Shown: positions 15,831 to 26,872, counted from the first letter of the stretch. The stretch is 44,163 nucleotides of DNA from Candidatus Harrisonbacteria bacterium RIFCSPHIGHO2_02_FULL_40_20 (GCA_001818675.1 MHJF01000030.1:1-44163); one strand, 5' to 3'. Numbers and translations are program-made. Notes: generated from the sequence alone by a model not told the origin.

Positions 15831-17132
15831 ATGTTTGATTTAAAAAATCTAAAGAAAGCAGTAGAACAAATTTCGGAAGAAAAAGGCGTTGATCCGGCAA
15901 AAGTTTTAGACGCCATAGAGTCTTCCATCGCCGCCGCCTATAAAAGAGAATATATGCAAAAAGGGGAGTATGTCCGCTGTCGTTTTGATTTGAGAACCGG
16001 TGATTTGCAATTTTGGCAGGTTAAAGTGGTAGCTGATGAAACTACCGTGAGAATTGTTAACCCCGAAGAAGAAAATCAAGAAACTTTAAAACAGGAAAAT
16101 GAGGCGCCAGCTGTTTTAGAAGAACCGCGTTCGCCTCGTTATAATCCGGATCGCCATATATTAATAGAAGAAGCTAAAAAAATTAAACCCGATGTTCAAT
16201 TAGGCGAAGAGCTGGAATTTCCCCTAGAAACTCACGATGATTTTGGCCGCATTGCCGCTCAAACCGCCAAGCAAGTCGTTTTGCAAAGGCTAAGAGAGGC
16301 GGAAAGAGAATCAGTTTTGGGAGAATATAAAAATAAAGAAGGGGAAATTGTCAGCGGACTTATCCAAAGGTTTGATCGGGGCAATGTTTATATTGATTTG
16401 GGTCGCGCTACCGGAATAATGTTTCCGAATGAAACTATTCCTGGCGAACATTATCGCGCCGGAGAGCGCATGCGTTTTTATGTTTTAGCAGTTCAAGAAG
16501 AAAGCCGGATTCCTGGGATTATTCTTTCCAGATCTCATCCAAAATTTGTGAGCAAGCTTTTGGCGTTGGAAGTTCCGGAGATTTCTGATGAGATTATTGA
16601 GGTTAAGGCTATTGCGAGAGAGCCGGGAAGCCGAACCAAGATCGCGGTTCTTTCTAAGGCGGAAGGAGTAGATCCGGTTGGTTCTTGCGTAGGCCAGCGA
16701 GGCACTCGGGTTATGGCGGTGAGTAATGAACTAGGAAACGAAAGATTGGATATTGTGGAATGGTCTGACGATCCGGCAAAATTTGTTGCTAATGCTTTAT
16801 CCCCGGCAAAAGTTAAAGAGGTGGAAATTTTACCAAAGCGAGAGGCGATCATTTTCGTTCCAGATGATCAATTAAGTTTAGCGATTGGCAAGGGAGGGCA
16901 GAATGTTCGTTTGGCTGCTAAGTTATCGGGATGGAAGATTGATGTTCGTTCTCAATCTAAGCCCGAAGAAGTTTTAGATGGCGGAATTTCTATTGGCGTA
17001 GCCACAGAGGGCGAGGAGCCTAAATTCGTTGAACCGGAAAAAGACAAAGAAGATTCTGATAAAAAATCCCCGGAAGAGAAAAAAGAGAAATCTAAAACCA
17101 AAAAAAATAAAAAAGAAAAAGTCGCGGAATAA
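15831..17132 (+). CDS. nusA: Transcription termination/antitermination factor NusA
   Basis: DLKNLKKAVEQISEEKGVDPAKVLDAIESSIAAAYKREY, S1 domain, KH region VGSCVGQRGTRVMAVSNELGNERLDIVEWSDDP. Confidence 0.96.
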   Translation: MFDLKNLKKAVEQISEEKGVDPAKVLDAIESSIAAAYKREYMQKGEYVRCRFDLRTGDLQFWQVKVVADETTVRIVNPEEENQETLKQENEAPAVLEEPRSPRYNPDRHILIEEAKKIKPDVQLGEELEFPLETHDDFGRIAAQTAKQVVLQRLREAERESVLGEYKNKEGEIVSGLIQRFDRGNVYIDLGRATGIMFPNETIPGEHYRAGERMRFYVLAVQEESRIPGIILSRSHPKFVSKLLALEVPEISDEIIEVKAIAREPGSRTKIAVLSKAEGVDPVGSCVGQRGTRVMAVSNELGNERLDIVEWSDDPAKFVANALSPAKVKEVEILPKREAIIFVPDDQLSLAIGKGGQNVRLAAKLSGWKIDVRSQSKPEEVLDGGISIGVATEGEEPKFVEPEKDKEDSDKKSPEEKKEKSKTKKNKKEKVAE

Positions 17133-17147
17133 ATAAAAAATTAATTT

Positions 17148-19121
17148 ATGACTATCTATTATTTAACCTTAGTTCCAATCGGCGTCGCGGCGGCTTACAG
17201 CATTTATATTATTTATTGGCTTAAGAAACAGCCTGCCGGTAATGAGAAGATGCAGGAAATTTCTAAGGCTATCCAAGAAGGATCAGCCGCTTATTTAAAT
17301 CGCCAATATAAATCAATCGCCATTGTAGCAGTTATACTTTTTATTTTAATCTACGCATTTTTAAGCCTTACGTCGGCAATCGGATTTTTAGTTGGCGCGG
17401 TTTTCTCTACTTTGGCAGGCTATATCGGTATGAATGTTGCAGTCCGCTCTAATGCTAAAACTACCGAAGCTGCAAAGCAGGGATTGGGGGCGGCTTTGTC
17501 GTTGGCGTTTAAAGCTGGTTCGGTTACCGGATTTTTAGTGGTGGCTTTGGGCCTTTTATCGGTAGCCGGATTTTATTTCATTACGAAGGACGGTCAGGCT
17601 TTGATTGGATTGGGATTTGGCGCTAGTTTAATTTCTATTTTTGCTCGTTTAGGAGGCGGTATTTTTACTAAAGCTGCTGATGTAGGGACGGATCTTGTTG
17701 GTAAAGTAGAGGCAGGCATTCCAGAAGATGATCCTCGCAATCCGGGTGTTATTGCCGACAATGTTGGAGATAATGTTGGCGATTGCGCGGGTATGGCGGC
17801 GGATCTTTTTGAAACTTACGCGGTTACTTTAATCGCGGCTATGTTATTGGGGTCTGGAATAGTTGGGGGTATTGAATTTCCATTAGTTCTTGGCGGCTCC
17901 GCTATTTTAGCTTCGGTGGCCGGAACTTTATTTGTGAGAATTAGTAAAGGCGGATCCATTATGGGCGCGCTTTATAAAGGATTGGCCGCTTCTTTAATTA
18001 TCTCTGCTGGTTTGTTTTATTGGGTTTCTCAAAGATATTTTCCGGAGGCTACTTGGAGAGTTTATTTGGCAACTTTAATTGGTTTAGCGGTTACGGTCTT
18101 GATGGTTTTGGTAACAGATTATTATACGGCTAAAAAATTTCGTCCAGTAAAATCTATTGCTGAAGCTTCTAAATCTGGGCATGGCACGAATATTATTATG
18201 GGATTGTCCGTGGGTATGGAGTCTACGGCTTTGCCGATTGTTATAATTTCGGTCGGTATTATCGGGGCTTACGCTTTGGTGGGGCTTTATGGAATCGCTA
18301 TTGCCGCAACCGCGATGTTATCGGTGGCTGGAATTATTGTAGCGATTGATTCTTTTGGCCCAATTACGGATAACGCTGGTGGTATTGCAGAAATGTCTAG
18401 TGCCCCAGAAGATGTTCGAAAAATTACTGATGCTTTGGACGCCGTTGGCAACACTACTAAGGCTGTTACTAAAGGTTATGCCATTGCTTCAGCTGGCTTA
18501 GCGGCTTTAGTCTTGTTCGCAGGATATGTTATTGAACTGATGGCTGCTGTTGGAGAAGCGGGTTCAGTAATTACGTTTGATCTTCGCAATCCTCTTGTAG
18601 TAGTGGGTTTGTTTTTAGGCGCGGCTGTTCCATATCTTTTTGGTTCTATTGCTATGAGGGCGGTTGGAGAAACTGCTGGAGCGATTGTGGAAGAAATACG
18701 AAGGCAATTCAGAGAGATCAAAGGCATTATGGATGGAACAGGTAAACCGGATTATGGCCGGGCAGTGGATATTGTTACTAAAGCAGCTTTGAAAAAAATG
18801 ATTGTGCCGGCTTTATTGCCGATAGTTTTAGTTTTATTTGTAGGGCTGGTGTTGGGCGCTCAAGCTTTAGGGGGATTTTTAATGGGCACGATTATTTCGG
18901 GATTATTCGTTGCGATTTCTATGACTTCTGGCGGCGCGGCTTGGGACAACGCCAAGAAATATATTGAAGCGGAAGGAGCAAAAGGCACTGATTGGCACAA
19001 AGCCGCAGTTACTGGCGACACCGTTGGCGATCCTTATAAAGACACCGCCGGCCCAGCTATTAATCCTTTAATTAAGGTAATTAATATTGTAGCGCTCTTA
19101 ATTGTCCCGTTTTTAATTTAA
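17148..19121 (+). CDS. hppA: Membrane-bound proton-translocating pyrophosphatase
   Basis: [56 protein letters not shown]; ~15 TM segments. Confidence 0.97.
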   Translation: MTIYYLTLVPIGVAAAYSIYIIYWLKKQPAGNEKMQEISKAIQEGSAAYLNRQYKSIAIVAVILFILIYAFLSLTSAIGFLVGAVFSTLAGYIGMNVAVRSNAKTTEAAKQGLGAALSLAFKAGSVTGFLVVALGLLSVAGFYFITKDGQALIGLGFGASLISIFARLGGGIFTKAADVGTDLVGKVEAGIPEDDPRNPGVIADNVGDNVGDCAGMAADLFETYAVTLIAAMLLGSGIVGGIEFPLVLGGSAILASVAGTLFVRISKGGSIMGALYKGLAASLIISAGLFYWVSQRYFPEATWRVYLATLIGLAVTVLMVLVTDYYTAKKFRPVKSIAEASKSGHGTNIIMGLSVGMESTALPIVIISVGIIGAYALVGLYGIAIAATAMLSVAGIIVAIDSFGPITDNAGGIAEMSSAPEDVRKITDALDAVGNTTKAVTKGYAIASAGLAALVLFAGYVIELMAAVGEAGSVITFDLRNPLVVVGLFLGAAVPYLFGSIAMRAVGETAGAIVEEIRRQFREIKGIMDGTGKPDYGRAVDIVTKAALKKMIVPALLPIVLVLFVGLVLGAQALGGFLMGTIISGLFVAISMTSGGAAWDNAKKYIEAEGAKGTDWHKAAVTGDTVGDPYKDTAGPAINPLIKVINIVALLIVPFLI

Positions 19122-19127
19122 GTTATG

Positions 19128-19245
19128 ATCCCGTACGAAATCGCGGACGCGTAATCAATATATGACACACAAAAAATTAAAAGGTAGGAGCAATATAATA
19201 GAGCGCAGGATGTTCTTCGCGTCCGCGTCCTATTTCGTACGGGAT
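19128..19245. repeat. GGGAT-ended palindromic leader element 2
   Basis: ATCCCGTACGAAAT-CGCGGACGCG (19128-19151) inverted at 19219-19245 (CGCGTCCGCGTCCTATTTCGTACGGGAT). Confidence 0.85.
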
Positions 19246-20164
19246 GAAATCAAATTTTAAAAAACTTCCCGGTTCTTTGATTGAGCTGGAGGTTATTTTA
19301 GATCAAAAAGAATTCAAGAAGCATTGGGACGATGCTTATAATTATGCCATTGCTAATATCCACTTAAAAGGTTTTCGGCCAGGAACTGCGCCTAAAGAAT
19401 TAGCTGATGCGGCGATTGATAAAGAAAAAGTTTTTAGCGAGGCGGCTAATGATGCGGTTCGGAATAGCTTAGACGAAATTTCTAAAGATAATAATTGGGT
19501 GATTATTGATAAGCCGCAAGTTACGGTAGACGAACATAATACTGGATTAAAGTATAAAGTTGTTCTTACGATTTTTCCGGAAGTGAAGCTTGGGAATTAT
19601 AAAAAAATTGCCAAGCAGATTTTTTCTGAATTTGTCGAAAGCGCTAAACTTATTAAAGTTGAGCCAGCGGAAGTTGATAAAGCCATAGAGTGGGTGAGGC
19701 AATCTAGAAAACCCCGACGCGCTGATTTAAATAAAAATAATGAAGTCGGGGCTCCGACCGGAGCGTCGGAGAAAGACGGCAGGGCGCTAGAATTGAATGA
19801 TGAATTTGTAAAGACTCTAGGAAATTTTCAGAATGTGGAAGAATTTCGCAAAAATATTACTGATGGCTTGAGAATGGAAAAAGAATTCCGAGAAAAAGAT
19901 AAAACTAGAGCTCGGGTATTAGAAGAAATCATTAAGGACTCAAAGATAGACGTTCCGAATATTATGATAGAGAGGACATTAGATCGCATTGCCGGGGATA
20001 AAAAAGACCTTCGGGATAAATTTAGAGATAAAGCCAAAGAAAATGTTTTGGGAAATTTAGTGTTATATAAGATTGCCGAAGAAGAAAAACTGGATTTCGA
20101 TCCGGAAAAAGGAGTAGATGGGATGAAAGTGTTTGATTATCTTGAGAATTTAGCTTCAAAATGA
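19244..20164 (+). CDS. tig: Trigger factor-like peptidyl-prolyl isomerase/chaperone
   Basis: KSNFKKLPGSLIELEVILDQKEFKKHWDDAYNYAIANIHLKGFRPGTAPKELAD...IDVPNIMIERTLDRI. Confidence 0.9.
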   Translation: MKSNFKKLPGSLIELEVILDQKEFKKHWDDAYNYAIANIHLKGFRPGTAPKELADAAIDKEKVFSEAANDAVRNSLDEISKDNNWVIIDKPQVTVDEHNTGLKYKVVLTIFPEVKLGNYKKIAKQIFSEFVESAKLIKVEPAEVDKAIEWVRQSRKPRRADLNKNNEVGAPTGASEKDGRALELNDEFVKTLGNFQNVEEFRKNITDGLRMEKEFREKDKTRARVLEEIIKDSKIDVPNIMIERTLDRIAGDKKDLRDKFRDKAKENVLGNLVLYKIAEEEKLDFDPEKGVDGMKVFDYLENLASK

Positions 20165-20174
20165 TAAAATAATT

Positions 20175-20258
20175 TAGTAATTAGCGACTAGTGTTTAGCG
20201 ACTAGTCCGCCAAAGGCGGAATAAACTAGCGGCTAATATCTAGTGGCTAGTGGCTAGC
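20175..20258. repeat. Heptamer tandem repeats flanking a TCCGCC/GGCGGA palindrome
   Basis: TAGTAAT TAGCGAC TAGTGTT TAGCGAC TAG... TCCGCCAAAGGCGGA ... CTAGCGG CTAATAT CTAGTGG CTAGTGG CTAGC. Confidence 0.85.
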
Positions 20259-20259
20259 A

Positions 20260-20859
20260 ATGGACGAATATCAATATTTAATACCAACAGTTTTAGAAAA
20301 AACCGCTAACGGCGAGCGAGCCTATGATATTTATTCTCGGCTCTTAAAAGAGCGGATTGTTTTTCTTGGTGGGCCAGTGGGGGATTCTTTGGCGAATTTG
20401 ATTATTGCCCAACTTTTATTTTTAGAACACGAAGATCCGAAAAAAGACATCCGGCTTTATATTAATAGTCCGGGCGGTTCTGTTACTGCAGGCTTGGCAA
20501 TTTACGACGCGATGCAACATGTGAAGCCGGATGTTTCCACGGTTTGTGTAGGAATGGCGGCGTCTATGGGGGCAGTGCTTTTGGCGGCTGGTAAAAAGGG
20601 CAAGAGATTTTCTCTTCCGAATTCCGAAGTTTTACTTCACCAAGTAATGGGAGGAGCAGAGGGTCAGGCAGTGGAGGTAGAAATCACCGCTAAACATATT
20701 ATTAAAATAAAAGATAAGCTTAGCCAAATTTTGGCTAAACACACTGGACAGTCATTATCTAAAATTGAGACGGACACGGACAGAGATTATTATATGTCCG
20801 CCGAAGAAGCAGTGAAGTACGGTTTGATTGATGAAATCATTAAACCAAAAAGAGGATAA
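20260..20859 (+). CDS. clpP: ATP-dependent Clp protease proteolytic subunit
   Basis: [19 protein letters not shown]...[19 protein letters not shown]...[35 protein letters not shown]. Confidence 0.97.
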   Translation: MDEYQYLIPTVLEKTANGERAYDIYSRLLKERIVFLGGPVGDSLANLIIAQLLFLEHEDPKKDIRLYINSPGGSVTAGLAIYDAMQHVKPDVSTVCVGMAASMGAVLLAAGKKGKRFSLPNSEVLLHQVMGGAEGQAVEVEITAKHIIKIKDKLSQILAKHTGQSLSKIETDTDRDYYMSAEEAVKYGLIDEIIKPKRG

Positions 20860-20878
20860 GAATTTATAGGAACAAAAA

Positions 20879-20911
20879 ACAGCCCTAAGTTTTTCGAAGG
20901 GCTGTTTTTTG
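20879..20911 (+). terminator. Intrinsic terminator after clpP
   Basis: ACAGCCCTaagtttttcgAAGGGCTGTTTTTT. Confidence 0.9.
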
Positions 20912-20942
20912 TTTTCTAGTGAAAACTGATAAAATTAGAGCA

Positions 20943-22103
20943 ATGAATTCTATTGAACAATTATTAAGTCGCGGCGTGGAAGAGGCGATTGTTAAAGAGC
21001 ATTTGGAGCAAGTTTTAAAGTCGGGGAAAAAACTGCGGGTGAAATTTGGCATTGATCCAACCGCGCCGGATTTACATTTAGGGCACACTGTTCCTCTTAG
21101 GAAATTGCGGCAATTTCAAGATGCCGGACATATCGCGGTTTTAATTATTGGAGATTTCACTGCCATGATCGGCGATCCCACCGGACGTTCTGAAGAGCGA
21201 AAACCCCTAACCGCGAAAGAGGTTAAGCAGAATATGAAGAAATATTTAAAACAGGCAGCTAAGGTTATTGATGTTAAAAAAGCAGAAATTTATTACAATA
21301 GCAAATGGTTTGCTAAAAAAGATTTAAACGAATTTTTTGTTCTCGCAAGATCAATTACTATGCAGCAAGTTTTACATCGGGCTGATTTTAAAAAACGGCT
21401 GGAAGAAGAACGGGACATATCAATGTCTGAAGTTTTGTATCCAGCTTTGCAGGGTTACGATTCTTTTATGGTTAAAGCAAATATTGAGATAGGCGGCACA
21501 GATCAGAAATTTAATTTATTGATGGGGCGAAGAATTCAGCGGCATTTTGGAATGGAAGAGCAGGATATTATGACCTTATCTCTTTTGGAAGGCACTGATG
21601 GTATTAAAAAAATGTCTAAGTCGGTCGGCAATTATATTGCTTTAGATGAGACGCCTGATGATATGTTTGGAAAAGTTATGGGGGTTCCCGACAATTTGAT
21701 TAATAAATACTTTACATTATTGACAGGTGAAGATCGGAAAATTGCTGATCCTCGTGAAGCCAAACTTGAATTGGGGCGCATTCTGGTGAATATGTATCAC
21801 GGAAAAGGCGCAGGCGAAAAAGCTCAAAGGAAATTTATAAAAGTTTTCTCGCAGCACGAGAAACCAGAAAATATTCTAGTTAAGAAAATAGAAAATAAAA
21901 AATGGAAATTAAGCGATTTACTTGTTGAGTTGAAATTAGCTCCAAGTAAAAGCGAGGCACGAAGATTAATTGAGCAGGGGGCAGTGAAAATTAATGACGA
22001 GAAAAAGACTGACCCGAATGAGGTGATTAATCCGCCGGTTGGCGGAGAAAAAGAGATTTTGCTGCAAGTTGGTAAGAGACAATTTCTCAAACTACACCCC
22101 TAA
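20943..22103 (+). CDS. tyrS: Tyrosyl-tRNA synthetase
   Basis: KFGIDPTAPDLHLGHTVPLRKLRQFQDAGH, KMSKSVGN, C-terminal S4 domain. Confidence 0.96.
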   Translation: MNSIEQLLSRGVEEAIVKEHLEQVLKSGKKLRVKFGIDPTAPDLHLGHTVPLRKLRQFQDAGHIAVLIIGDFTAMIGDPTGRSEERKPLTAKEVKQNMKKYLKQAAKVIDVKKAEIYYNSKWFAKKDLNEFFVLARSITMQQVLHRADFKKRLEEERDISMSEVLYPALQGYDSFMVKANIEIGGTDQKFNLLMGRRIQRHFGMEEQDIMTLSLLEGTDGIKKMSKSVGNYIALDETPDDMFGKVMGVPDNLINKYFTLLTGEDRKIADPREAKLELGRILVNMYHGKGAGEKAQRKFIKVFSQHEKPENILVKKIENKKWKLSDLLVELKLAPSKSEARRLIEQGAVKINDEKKTDPNEVINPPVGGEKEILLQVGKRQFLKLHP

Positions 22104-22657
22104 TGATCCCAGTCATTACTCTTATTGGAATGCCGGGCGTTGGTAAATCAACTATTGGAAAGTTGCTTGCTGATCGGCTTGATTTTTCATTTGTTGATTT
22201 AGATATTTTGATTCGTCAACAAGAGGGTGTGGGGCACTCAGAGGTAATGAAAGAAAAAGGAGAAGAAACATTGTTAAAATTTGAAGAAGATTATGCTTTG
22301 AAATTAGATTTTATGGCGGTGGTTAATAAATCAGCAGTTCGTGGTTTGGTTTTTGCTCCGGGTGGCAGCATTATTTATTCCGAAAAAGTGATGGAGAAGC
22401 TCCACTCTGAAACTACAATTTTATTTTTAGACCTGCCGTTTTTAGAAATTAAAAAACGTTTAGGAAATAATGTCGAGCATCGTGGGATTGTCGGGCTATC
22501 TAAAAAAAGCTTAGAAGATATTTTTAAAGAACGCTTGCCGATGTATCGGCTTGCCGCGGATCATACGATTAATTGCGTTGGTTTAGCAGACGAGGATGTA
22601 GTAGAAAAAATTCGGGTGGTGCTCAATCAGGAATGGAACCGAACTATTTTAGTTTAA
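22103..22657 (+). CDS. Shikimate kinase-like P-loop protein
   Basis: ITLIGMPGVGKSTIGKLLADRLDFSFVDLDILIRQQEG...FAPGGSIIYSEK. Confidence 0.8.
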   Translation: MIPVITLIGMPGVGKSTIGKLLADRLDFSFVDLDILIRQQEGVGHSEVMKEKGEETLLKFEEDYALKLDFMAVVNKSAVRGLVFAPGGSIIYSEKVMEKLHSETTILFLDLPFLEIKKRLGNNVEHRGIVGLSKKSLEDIFKERLPMYRLAADHTINCVGLADEDVVEKIRVVLNQEWNRTILV

Positions 22658-22660
22658 TTG

Positions 22661-22735
22661 TGGAGCGGGTAACGGGAGTCGAACCCGTATCTGAACCTTG
22701 GCAAGGTTCTATAATAGCCGCTATACGATACCCGC
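22661..22735 (-). tRNA. tRNA-Gly (anticodon GCC), CCA encoded
   Basis: GCGGGTA/TACCCGC acceptor, anticodon arm GAACC-TTGCCAA-GGTTC, 3' TCCA. Confidence 0.95.
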
Positions 22736-22742
22736 AATAATC

Positions 22743-22829
22743 CTAGAAAAAATAAAATCCGTAGCTCATTAGCAGGCCCACAATCATGAATACTGCTAAA
22801 GTTACGCTGAGAACTTTTTTGACTCTCAT
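22743..22829 (-). CDS. Possible 28-aa single-pass membrane microprotein
   Basis: MRVKKVLSVTLAVFMIVGLLMSYGFYFF*; basic N-terminus followed by a TM stretch. Confidence 0.35.
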   Translation of the reverse strand: MRVKKVLSVTLAVFMIVGLLMSYGFYFF

Positions 22830-22897
22830 GGGTTATATATTATATTAAAAAGCTGAGCGTTTCAACAGAGTTATTTAAATTGTTATAATAAATATAA

Positions 22898-24733
22898 ATG
22901 AAGCTTATTACTCTTAATCTTTTTTGGGCAGTTATTACTTTTATTGTTTTAGCGGTTATCTTCTCTTTTTTTCTTAATACTGGCCCGAAGCCAGAGGCTT
23001 TAACCATTAATGATTTAGTTAGTCGAATTAACGCCGGCGAGGTAACTAAAGTTGTTGTTTCGGGTAATGATTTGAAAGTTACTTTGAGCGGCGATAAGGC
23101 GGCGATTGCTAAAAAAGAATCCGAATCTAGTTTTTCCGATACTCTGGCTAATTTAGGGGTAGACAAGGTAGCGCTTCAAAAAATAGCGCTAGAAATTAAA
23201 GACGAATCCGGCTTTCAATTCTGGATGGGGATATTATTACCGACCATTTTGCCTTTATTAGTGATCGGATTTTTCTTTTGGATTATTTTTCGCCAAGCAA
23301 AAGGAGGCGCTTCGCAGGCCTTCACTTTTGGTAGGGCTAATATCCGTTTATTTGCCCATTCCAAAGACAAGACCACCTTCAAAGATGTTGCCGGTCTAAG
23401 AGAGGCTAAGCAGGAATTAGAAGAGGTGGTAGATTTTTTGAAAAATCCGAAAAAGTTTTTAGAAATTGGAGCGAGAATTCCTCGCGGGGTTCTTTTGATG
23501 GGTTCTCCGGGCACTGGCAAGACTTTATTGGCCAGAGCGGTGGCTGGTGAAGCTAAGGTGCCGTTTTTTCATATTTCGGCTTCAGAATTTGTAGAAATGT
23601 TTGTGGGCGTTGGCGCTTCGCGTACTCGGGATGCTTTTGCTACGGCTAAAAAAGCTGCCCCAGCGATTTTATTTATTGATGAAATTGATGCGGTTGGAAG
23701 AGAGCGCGGCGCTGGTGTTGGCGGAGGACATGACGAACGAGAGCAGACGCTTAATCAAATTTTGGTAGAAATGGACGGATTTGAACGGGATACGCGCCTG
23801 ATTGTTTTAGCCGCTACTAACCGGCCGGATGTTTTAGACTCGGCGCTTTTACGTCCGGGCAGGTTTGATAGAAGGGTGGTGTTAGATATGCCCGACATTA
23901 AAGATCGTGAAGAAATTCTCAAGATTCATTCTAGGGGCAAGGCCTTAGATAAAGATATTGATTTACGCAAGATAGCAGTGCGGACTCCGGGATTTTCTGG
24001 GGCGGATCTGGCTAATGTATTAAATGAAGCGGCAATTTTAGCGGCTCGCAATAATAGCAAAATTATTAAACAAGATAATATTTATGATTCTATTGAGAAA
24101 GTTATGTTGGGTCCGGAACGGCGCGGCAGGGTGATTTCCGACAAGGAAAAAGAAATTGTCGCTTATCATGAGGCTGGCCATGCTTTAGTTGCGGCCGGCT
24201 TAAAAGATGCTGACCCAGTTCATAAAGTTTCTATTATTAGTCGAGGTCAAGCTGGCGGATATACTCTGAAGTTGCCGATTGAAGAAGTCCGCCTTCATAC
24301 TAGTTCTCAATTTTTAGCCGATTTGGCTACAGCGATGGGAGGCTATGTGGCAGAAAAAGAAATGTTTGGAGATATTACCACAGGCGCGTCCAATGATATT
24401 AAGGTGGCTTCGGATTTAGCTAGAAAAATGGTTACTCGATTTGGCATGAGTGAAAAATTGGGGCCGATGACTTTTGGGGAAAGCCACGAGATGGTATTTT
24501 TGGGGAAAGAAATCTCACAAGGCAGAAATTACTCTGAAAAAGTTGCGGCGGACATTGATAAAGAAGTTACTGGATTTATAAACCGAGCTTTTGCGGCTGC
24601 TAAGAAAATAATTAACACGAATAAAAAGGCCTTAGACGCGATTGCAAAAACTTTGATAGAAAAAGAAATTTTAGAACAGGAAGATTTTTATAATATTTTA
24701 AAGCCCTTCAATTTGAAACCCTCGGGGATTTAG
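22898..24733 (+). CDS. ftsH: ATP-dependent zinc metalloprotease FtsH
   Basis: [26 protein letters not shown] region, HEAGH zinc motif. Confidence 0.97.
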   Translation: MKLITLNLFWAVITFIVLAVIFSFFLNTGPKPEALTINDLVSRINAGEVTKVVVSGNDLKVTLSGDKAAIAKKESESSFSDTLANLGVDKVALQKIALEIKDESGFQFWMGILLPTILPLLVIGFFFWIIFRQAKGGASQAFTFGRANIRLFAHSKDKTTFKDVAGLREAKQELEEVVDFLKNPKKFLEIGARIPRGVLLMGSPGTGKTLLARAVAGEAKVPFFHISASEFVEMFVGVGASRTRDAFATAKKAAPAILFIDEIDAVGRERGAGVGGGHDEREQTLNQILVEMDGFERDTRLIVLAATNRPDVLDSALLRPGRFDRRVVLDMPDIKDREEILKIHSRGKALDKDIDLRKIAVRTPGFSGADLANVLNEAAILAARNNSKIIKQDNIYDSIEKVMLGPERRGRVISDKEKEIVAYHEAGHALVAAGLKDADPVHKVSIISRGQAGGYTLKLPIEEVRLHTSSQFLADLATAMGGYVAEKEMFGDITTGASNDIKVASDLARKMVTRFGMSEKLGPMTFGESHEMVFLGKEISQGRNYSEKVAADIDKEVTGFINRAFAAAKKIINTNKKALDAIAKTLIEKEILEQEDFYNILKPFNLKPSGI

Positions 24734-24788
24734 GGTAAAATTCTTCTGCTCTTTTAAAAATTCAATATTTTGAATTAGGGAGGAAATT

Positions 24789-25481
24789 TTGTTAAAATTC
24801 CCGATTAAGGCCGTGCTTTTTGATTGCGACGGCACCTTGGTCGATGATTTAAAAGAACATCATCGGATTTGGCCCAAAATTTTCAGAGAGTTCAAATTGG
24901 GGCGTTTTAATACTAGGGCAGGGCGATCCGTTGGGGATTTTTTAAAGCGTAGCGGCCTTTCTAGTATTGAGATTAGAAAATTTTGGAAAAGATTTAATAG
25001 CTTGGAATTTGATATGTCGCCTAAAGCTTTTCGCGGCGTCAATCAGCTGTTAAAAATATTCAAGAAAAAAAAGATTTTGATTGCTATCGTTACCAATCGC
25101 CCGACTGTTTTTAATTATTTAAGTTTTTTAATTCAAGCGGGCCTGGATATATCGCTGGTAGACTATTTTGTGAATCATGATTCTACGCCTTCCTTGGTTA
25201 AACTCTGTCCGAATCAATTTTCTGCTTCGGCGGGAAAGCCCCACTCGGAAATTTTAAAGCCGATTATTAAAATTTTAAAAAAATTGCCTGGATTTCCAGA
25301 ATCGGTTTTAATGGTAGGCGATAGTTGGGCGGATTTGCATTTGGCTCAAAATTGTCATTTTCAGTTTGCCGGCGTTATGAGCGGCTCTATGAAAACTCTT
25401 AAAGGATGGAAGGCGTTTGGGCTTCGGGATCAGGATGTAATTTTCAAGGAGGTTTCCGGATTGATAAAGTTATTTAAGTAA
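24789..25481 (+). CDS. HAD superfamily hydrolase
   Basis: AVLFDCDGTLVDD, IVTNRPT, MVGDSWADL; TTG start. Confidence 0.88.
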   Translation: MLKFPIKAVLFDCDGTLVDDLKEHHRIWPKIFREFKLGRFNTRAGRSVGDFLKRSGLSSIEIRKFWKRFNSLEFDMSPKAFRGVNQLLKIFKKKKILIAIVTNRPTVFNYLSFLIQAGLDISLVDYFVNHDSTPSLVKLCPNQFSASAGKPHSEILKPIIKILKKLPGFPESVLMVGDSWADLHLAQNCHFQFAGVMSGSMKTLKGWKAFGLRDQDVIFKEVSGLIKLFK

Positions 25482-25507
25482 CCAGCCATTAATGGCTGGT
25501 TTTTTAT
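25479..25507 (+). terminator. Intrinsic terminator after HAD hydrolase
   Basis: AACCAGCCATTAATGGCTGGTTTTTTATTTTT. Confidence 0.88.
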
Positions 25508-25512
25508 TTTTG

Positions 25513-25585
25513 TGGGTGCGCCTGGACTCGAACCAGGAACCGTTCGTGTATAAGACGAATGCTCTAACCATTGAGCTACGCACCC
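25513..25585 (-). tRNA. tRNA-Ile (anticodon TAT)
   Basis: GGGTGCG/CGCACCC acceptor, anticodon arm TTCGT-CTTATAC-ACGAA, T arm CCTGG TTCGAGT CCAGG. Confidence 0.9.
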
Positions 25586-25651
25586 ATTATTTGTTCGTAC
25601 ACTATATTATTATACACATTCGTCAAGCGACGAATATGTTACTATAAAATT

Positions 25652-26701
25652 ATGATTGATAAAAATATCGTTGAATATCTTAATCAATATTCTAAACAAT
25701 ATCCGATTGAAGCTCTTAAAGAACAGCTGAAAAATTCCGGATATTTACCGCAGGATATTGAGGATAGTCTTAACTATATTCAGCAGGGTGGCTTGGCAAC
25801 TCCGGCTGGCGAAGCAGTTTTGACTCCGGGTAAAACTTGGCCATGGTTAAGGATAGTTTTGGCAGGCGGCGCAATAGTCGTGGTGACAGTAACGGGATAT
25901 TTTATTTTTCGCGGTTTTTCTAGACCTGAACAGGCGTCGGTTGGAAATAAGCCGGCAGTTTCTTCGGGAATCAAAAAAGAGGAGACCAAAACGGTTTCTA
26001 CATCACAGCAGGGCATCGAATGCAATCCTTTTGCTGGCCAGAAAGTTTTATCCGCCTCTGCCGATTTAGACGCCACCTATAAAGATGAAGGCTTCCCTTT
26101 ATTTTTAGACCCCGCAAAAGGATTTCCGGAGAATAAGGCTCTCAGTATTGATCCTCTTTATTCTTTAGGGCCTTCTATTTGCGCTAAACATTTTGAAAAC
26201 TCCTCTAATGAAGCCATGGTTTCTATTATTCTTCATGACGGCGATAAAGCGGCGGCAAGAATTATTATGTTGCGGGCAAAGGCCGGAACTTATAATTTTA
26301 GCCCCGAAGATTACGGAGACCCAGGTAGATTAACTCTGAGTATTGTTGATCCGGATAATCCCCTCAAGTCGCCCAATTTATATTTTAAGAGCGGCAGCAT
26401 GACTGTCGGTCCTAATCCGCTTAAACCGAATGAAGAGATGCTGATAAATTTCCGTGGTCTTGGCGGTGTTTTGGGTATAGACGGCACAACCCCGGTGTTT
26501 AGGTTGGATGGCATTATTAAATTCAATTTACCGGCTAAAACGCAGTTAGAAGCCCCAAGTTTTTTGCCTTCTTGTTCGTCTTTGGGCGGTGAACTTTGTT
26601 CCAAAGATAAAGTTTGCGACGCGGTTATTGCCTCTCGCGACAATAATGCTGTTCAAGTTTGCTGCGCCAAAAATTTTTGCGGCGTAAAACAATTGCGTTA
26701 G
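25652..26701 (+). CDS. Hypothetical membrane-anchored protein with Cys-rich C-terminus
   Basis: TM segment ...WLRIVLAGGAIVVVTVTGYFIF; C-terminal CSSLGGELCSKDKVCDA...VQVCCAKNFC. Confidence 0.75.
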   Translation: MIDKNIVEYLNQYSKQYPIEALKEQLKNSGYLPQDIEDSLNYIQQGGLATPAGEAVLTPGKTWPWLRIVLAGGAIVVVTVTGYFIFRGFSRPEQASVGNKPAVSSGIKKEETKTVSTSQQGIECNPFAGQKVLSASADLDATYKDEGFPLFLDPAKGFPENKALSIDPLYSLGPSICAKHFENSSNEAMVSIILHDGDKAAARIIMLRAKAGTYNFSPEDYGDPGRLTLSIVDPDNPLKSPNLYFKSGSMTVGPNPLKPNEEMLINFRGLGGVLGIDGTTPVFRLDGIIKFNLPAKTQLEAPSFLPSCSSLGGELCSKDKVCDAVIASRDNNAVQVCCAKNFCGVKQLR

Positions 26702-26744
26702 CGCGTAGAAAGGTTTCTTTCTGAAATAATTCTGAATTTTTATT

Positions 26745-26775
26745 CCGCCTGTAAAATTTACAGGCGGGATTTATT
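26745..26775 (+). terminator. Intrinsic terminator-like hairpin
   Basis: CCGCCTGTAAAATTTACAGGCGGGATTTATTT. Confidence 0.6.
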
Positions 26776-26872
26776 TAATCTATCCTCAGAAATCCACGGC
26801 CGTAAGGCCGGGGAGAGATTCACTTGATTTTTTCTAAGCTATGATATAATATAGACAACCGATTCGAGTAAT

